DNA of 64,000 nt from Candidatus Onthovicinus excrementipullorum. GTDB taxonomy: Bacteria; Bacillota; Clostridia; Oscillospirales; Acutalibacteraceae. How positions within the stretch are numbered: the stretch's first letter is position 1; every line of letters starts with the position of its first letter. The notes beneath the pieces were generated by a model. It had not been told where the DNA came from, searched no databases, and worked only from the letters and a program-made list of their open reading frames with translations. Where the stretch lies: positions 1-64,000 of the forward strand of contig DVHG01000006.1 of the NCBI GenBank assembly GCA_018712345.1, in the 5' to 3' direction. A program made the position numbers and the translations under genes. Below are positions 61,087 through 64,000 of the stretch, one piece after another.

Positions 61087-62179
61087 CCTGATCGCCTCCT
61101 AACTCCGAGAGGTGCTCAAGATAAATGGAATAATCGATGTTATCCTCGTCATCCCGGGCAAACGCGGCGGAGACAGTCCCCGTCCGAATGGGATCCGCGG
61201 GCTTGTCCGCCGGGCGCTCGGGCGCACGCTCTGACTTTTTATTATTTTCGGCCGGCACCGCCTTCTGCTCCGGCGCTTTCTCCGGCCGTTTCCCGGCGGA
61301 GATATCCAGGGCGGAGCCGTGCTTTTCACCGGACGGCTTGCTTTCCCCGCCAGAGGCCTTCTTCCGGGTGGATGCGTGCACCGCGGAGCTGGGCTCATAC
61401 GTCTGAATAAAGTCCTTCTCCCTGCGGGCGCGCCCCTCGTCGGCGTGATAATAGGCCGTGCTGCGCCCCTGACGGGACATGGCGCGCCTGTTCGCCTCCC
61501 GGGTGCTCAGGTCCTCGGGGCCCGTGTCCGAGGTGACGGTGCCGTTATTGATGACGACAACCCGGTGCTTAAAGCTGCGCACCAGCTCATGCTCATGGGT
61601 GACCATGACGACCGTGGTGCCGTTTGCGTTGATGTGGTTGAGCAGATCGACGATCTCAAAGGACATCTCCGGATCGACGTTGCCCGTGGGCTCGTCCGCG
61701 ATGATCAGCCCGGCATTGTTGACGAGCGCGCGTGCCAGGGCAACGCGCTGCTGCTCGCCGCCGGAGAGCTGATTGGGCATATTGCGCGCCTTGGTGTTCA
61801 GGCCGACCAGGCCGAGCACATACGGTACGCGCTTGCGGATATCCTTTTCATACGCGCCGATGACGCGCATGGCAAACGCCACGTTGTCATAGACGGTCAT
61901 ATTGGGGATCAGCCGGAAGTCCTGGAACACGATCCCCATCGTGCGGCGGAAATAGGGGATTTCCTTTTTCCGCATGGTAATCAAATTCTGGTTATTGACG
62001 ATGATGGTGCCCGAATTCGGCACTTCCTCATGCATAATCAGCTTCAAGAAAGTGCTCTTACCAGCCCCGGAGGCACCGACGACGAACACAAACTCGCCCT
62101 TATTGATCTTCAGGCTCACGTCCTTGAGGGCCTTTGTGCCGTTGTCATACGTCTTTGAGACATTTTTGAACTCTATCAA
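61076..62179 (-). CDS. ftsE: Cell division ATPase FtsE with a long C-terminal extension
   Basis: 367 residues; about 228 is usual. ATPase part about 1-228: Walker A GASGAGKST, Q-loop GIVFQDFRLI, signature NQLSGGEQQR, Walker B LIIADEPTGNVD, H-loop VTHEHELV. The extension from about 229 is Lys/Glu/Pro/Ala-rich and of low complexity (RKKASGGESKPSGEKHGSA, RPEKAPEQKAVPAENNKKSE) and ends in an acidic conserved-looking NIDYSIYLEHLSELGG. Energises FtsX. Second gene after the CdaR-like regulator. Confidence 0.94.
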   Translation of the reverse strand: MIEFKNVSKTYDNGTKALKDVSLKINKGEFVFVVGASGAGKSTFLKLIMHEEVPNSGTIIVNNQNLITMRKKEIPYFRRTMGIVFQDFRLIPNMTVYDNVAFAMRVIGAYEKDIRKRVPYVLGLVGLNTKARNMPNQLSGGEQQRVALARALVNNAGLIIADEPTGNVDPEMSFEIVDLLNHINANGTTVVMVTHEHELVRSFKHRVVVINNGTVTSDTGPEDLSTREANRRAMSRQGRSTAYYHADEGRARREKDFIQTYEPSSAVHASTRKKASGGESKPSGEKHGSALDISAGKRPEKAPEQKAVPAENNKKSERAPERPADKPADPIRTGTVSAAFARDDEDNIDYSIYLEHLSELGGDQDEK

Positions 62180-62304
62180 GATAGCACTACCTTTACTAAT
62201 TGATCACGGGGGAGCGCAAAAACTGCGCCTTGATTTGATTGTAACAATTTAGGGGCGGGAGAGCAAGGCACAAATCCTTCCTCTTTTCCCTGTATTGAAC
62301 ATGA

Positions 62305-62325
62305 GGCGCGGGTCATCCCCGCGCC
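62305..62325 (-). terminator. Hairpin after the CdaR-like gene
   Basis: Stem GGCGCGGG / CCCGCGCC, loop GATGA on the minus strand; the T-run is weak, so it may be only partly terminating before ftsE. Confidence 0.5.
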
Positions 62326-62342
62326 ACAGAAATCAAAGGCTA

Positions 62343-63428
62343 TTAGAACTTGACCGGATTGGCATCCAGATACTTCTTAACCATGAGCGCAACCTTGAAC
62401 ACGATCGCGTCGTCAAACTCCCGCAGGTCCAGGCCGGTGAGTTTCTTGATTTTCTCCAGCCGGTAGACGAGTGTGTTCCGGTGGACGAAGAGCTTCCGGG
62501 ATGTCTCGGAGACATTCAGGTTATTCTCAAAGAATTTCTGGATGGTGAAGAGTGTCTCCTGATCAAGGCTGTCAATGGAGCCACGCTTGAAGACCTCATT
62601 GAGGAACATCTGGCACAACGTGGTGGGCAGCTGATAGATCAGGCGGGCGATTCCCAGGTTATCGTAACTGACAATCGTCTTTTCCGTATCAAACACCTTG
62701 CCGACCTCAAGCGCAACCTGTGCCTCCTTGAAGGAGCGCGCCAGATCGCGGATGCCGCTGACCGTAGTGCCAATGCCGACGAGCGCGTGTGTGTAGAACT
62801 CCGTGCTCAGGGAGTCGGCAATGGACCGCGCCAGCTTCTCAAGATCCTTTGTCTCCGTATTGGAGCGGACCTCCTTGACGAGTGCAATATCCGTCTCATT
62901 GACATTGATGACAAAATCCTTTGTCTTGTCCGGGAACAGGTTCTGAACCACATCAAAGACGGATACATCGTTATGCTGCGGGATCCGGATCAGGAGCACC
63001 ACGCGCGTGGCGTCATTGTTAAAGCGGAGCTCCCGCGCCTTGAGGTAGATATCCCCGGGCAGGATATTGTCCAGAATGACATTTTTGATAAAATTGCCAC
63101 GGTCAAATTTTTCATCATAATACTGCTTGATGCTTGCCAGCGCAACTGCGATGACCTCCGCATAGTGGAGCGCGGATTCATCCGTGCCCTCGACAAAGAC
63201 CGCATATTCCGGATGCATATGTGCGCCAAACGGCTTGTAGGTGCAGCCACCGAGCACTTTGACATCACTCGACTGCATGACCTCCGCCACGGCGGTACCC
63301 TGAAGTTCCCCGATCTTGCCAAGCTCACTGCAGGAAATGATTGTGCCTGTCTCATCGACAACTCCGATAGTGCGTTCGATTGCTTCCTTCATCTGGTGGA
63401 TGACACTCTGGAACAATCTGTTTGACAT
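62343..63428 (-). CDS. CdaR/PucR-family transcriptional regulator
   Basis: 361 residues from ATG 63428 (a GGGGGCG SD lies upstream; an earlier in-frame ATG lacks one). N-terminal putative sugar-acid-sensing domain about 1-130 (IGVVDETGTIISCSELGKIG), a central GGDEF-like-fold region about 135-280, and the PucR C-terminal HTH about 305-355: NNLNVSETSRKLFVHRNTLV, YRLEKIKKLTGLDLREFDDA. CdaR-type regulators respond to sugar diacids, but in Clostridia a copy upstream of ftsEX is common, so a link to wall growth is plausible and unproven. Confidence 0.88.
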   Translation of the reverse strand: MSNRLFQSVIHQMKEAIERTIGVVDETGTIISCSELGKIGELQGTAVAEVMQSSDVKVLGGCTYKPFGAHMHPEYAVFVEGTDESALHYAEVIAVALASIKQYYDEKFDRGNFIKNVILDNILPGDIYLKARELRFNNDATRVVLLIRIPQHNDVSVFDVVQNLFPDKTKDFVINVNETDIALVKEVRSNTETKDLEKLARSIADSLSTEFYTHALVGIGTTVSGIRDLARSFKEAQVALEVGKVFDTEKTIVSYDNLGIARLIYQLPTTLCQMFLNEVFKRGSIDSLDQETLFTIQKFFENNLNVSETSRKLFVHRNTLVYRLEKIKKLTGLDLREFDDAIVFKVALMVKKYLDANPVKF

Positions 63429-63654
63429 GTAATCGCCCCCGATCAATTTATACACTTTGTCCACTCATGCACTATACATTTTACACAATCTTTCAGAATA
63501 TTGCAAGAACTTTCGCGATGATTTCTGTAATTATTTCACGATTTCTTTTCAATTTTTAATTGAAACGCCGATTTTGTGTCAATTTATGACAAAATTCGGG
63601 CTGTATTTCTGTCGAATTCACACTTGTGTAGATTAAACAACGGTTATCCACAGC
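63429..63654. other. AT-rich intergenic region with one DnaA-box-like sequence
   Basis: Contains TTATCCACA at 63644-63652, a single perfect DnaA box, and AT-rich DNA with no gene. One box alone is not enough for an origin. Confidence 0.4.
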
Positions 63655-64000
63655 TCATGGGATTGATCCCCTGCGGATCTGGGAGACCTCCTCCGGCGTC
63701 ATCAGCCGCGCCGCCCCTGGGGCCAGTGTATCATCCAGATACAGGCCGCCGATGCGCAGGCGCCTGAGCGCCGCCACCCGATTACCCACGGCTTCAAACA
63801 TCCGCCGCACCTGATGGTACTTCCCCTCCCGGATTACAATCCGTGCCGTTGTGCGCGCGTCATCAAGCTCCAACACCGCCGGGGCGCACTCCGTCCCGTC
63901 GCCAAGCCGGATCCCACATGCAAAGGCCTCAATATCGGCCGCATTCGCCGGATGCTCCAGCAGCGCCTCATACTCCTTTTCAACATGGCGCCGCGGGGAC
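63655..64000 (-). CDS. RsuA-family 16S rRNA pseudouridine synthase, C-terminal part (cut by window edge)
   Basis: 115 codons visible; the frame is open to the right edge (RRHVEKEYEALLEHP). C-terminal signature REGKYHQVRRMFEAVGNRVAAL and LRRLRIGGLYLDD is that of the RsuA/RluB/E/F group; LELDDARTTARIVI precedes it. The S4 domain and catalytic Asp lie beyond the window. Modifies uridine to pseudouridine in ribosomal RNA. RsuA is likelier than RluB because of the short C-terminus, but this is not certain. Confidence 0.85.
   Translation of the reverse strand, partial: SPRRHVEKEYEALLEHPANAADIEAFACGIRLGDGTECAPAVLELDDARTTARIVIREGKYHQVRRMFEAVGNRVAALRRLRIGGLYLDDTLAPGAARLMTPEEVSQIRRGSIP

Noticed and set aside
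63644-63652. Perfect DnaA box TTATCCACA
   Set aside because: A single box with no cluster, no dnaA/dnaN nearby; not evidence of an origin.

Overview
The window looks like a chromosomal stretch from a gut-type Clostridia bacterium (Bacillota), most likely near Oscillospiraceae. The signs are moderately GC-rich coding sequence, strong Shine-Dalgarno sites, consensus TTGACA/TATAAT promoters, a CIRCE box, a GAAC-N4-GTTC SOS box, the FtsEX/PcsB-type and CdaR gene order, and interspersed 'ctccc...gggag' palindromic repeats. The genus is an inference. No rRNA, tRNA or CRISPR array was seen.

Layout. 1-1506: right end of an integrated element (tyrosine integrase C-terminus, AT-rich RES-domain gene, paired TTTGCC arm-like repeats). 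1.5-6 kb: low-molecular-weight phosphatase, BrnQ, then a minus-strand operon of Fe-S aldo/keto reductase, ECF S-component and DUF1893 protein behind a MerR-type promoter. 6-13.5 kb: HTH regulator, Ser/Thr kinase, zinc-ribbon membrane protein, WYL regulator, histidine kinase/response regulator, stand-alone E2 acyltransferase domain and shikimate kinase. 13.9-15.4 kb: a two-gene cassette, an aegerolysin-like protein plus a 333-residue partner, here proposed as a two-component pore-forming system. 16-25.6 kb: wall-anchored surface protein, CofE-like ligase, SOS-box/sigma-like pair, radical SAM enzyme, sigma-factor remnant, heterodimeric ABC exporter, orphan protein.

25.8-31.3 kb: glycolytic cluster pgk-tpiA-gpmI. 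It is followed by a secreted protein/two-helix membrane protein pair bounded by an approximately 107-bp direct repeat of the gpmI 3' end, the distal copy being fused to a marR-like promoter and start. 31.3-37.1 kb: GH31 glycosidase, MarR-MATE operon, GrpB-family protein, CIRCE-controlled Hsp20. 37.1-44.2 kb: repeat-rich intergenic DNA, LytTR/GHKL two-component system with two ABC transporters, then three copies of a palindromic repeat element, one of which encloses a broken DUF559 nuclease gene. 44.2-56.4 kb: phosphodiesterase, GH20 hexosaminidase, amidohydrolase, TypA, a GPH-type sugar symporter, a secreted orphan, malic enzyme with an Ldh-family dehydrogenase, and glycerol kinase with an attenuator leader. 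56.4-64 kb: a cell-wall module, all on the minus strand (CdaR-like regulator, FtsE, FtsX, two M23 peptidases, S41 protease), and the C-terminus of an RsuA-family pseudouridine synthase.

The best candidates for something undescribed are the aegerolysin-like cassette (13918-15344), the DUF559 gene framed by inward-facing structured repeats with shorter gene-less relatives beside it (43184-44207), and the pair inserted behind gpmI (29412-31187). All calls come from reading the sequence; no database search was run.
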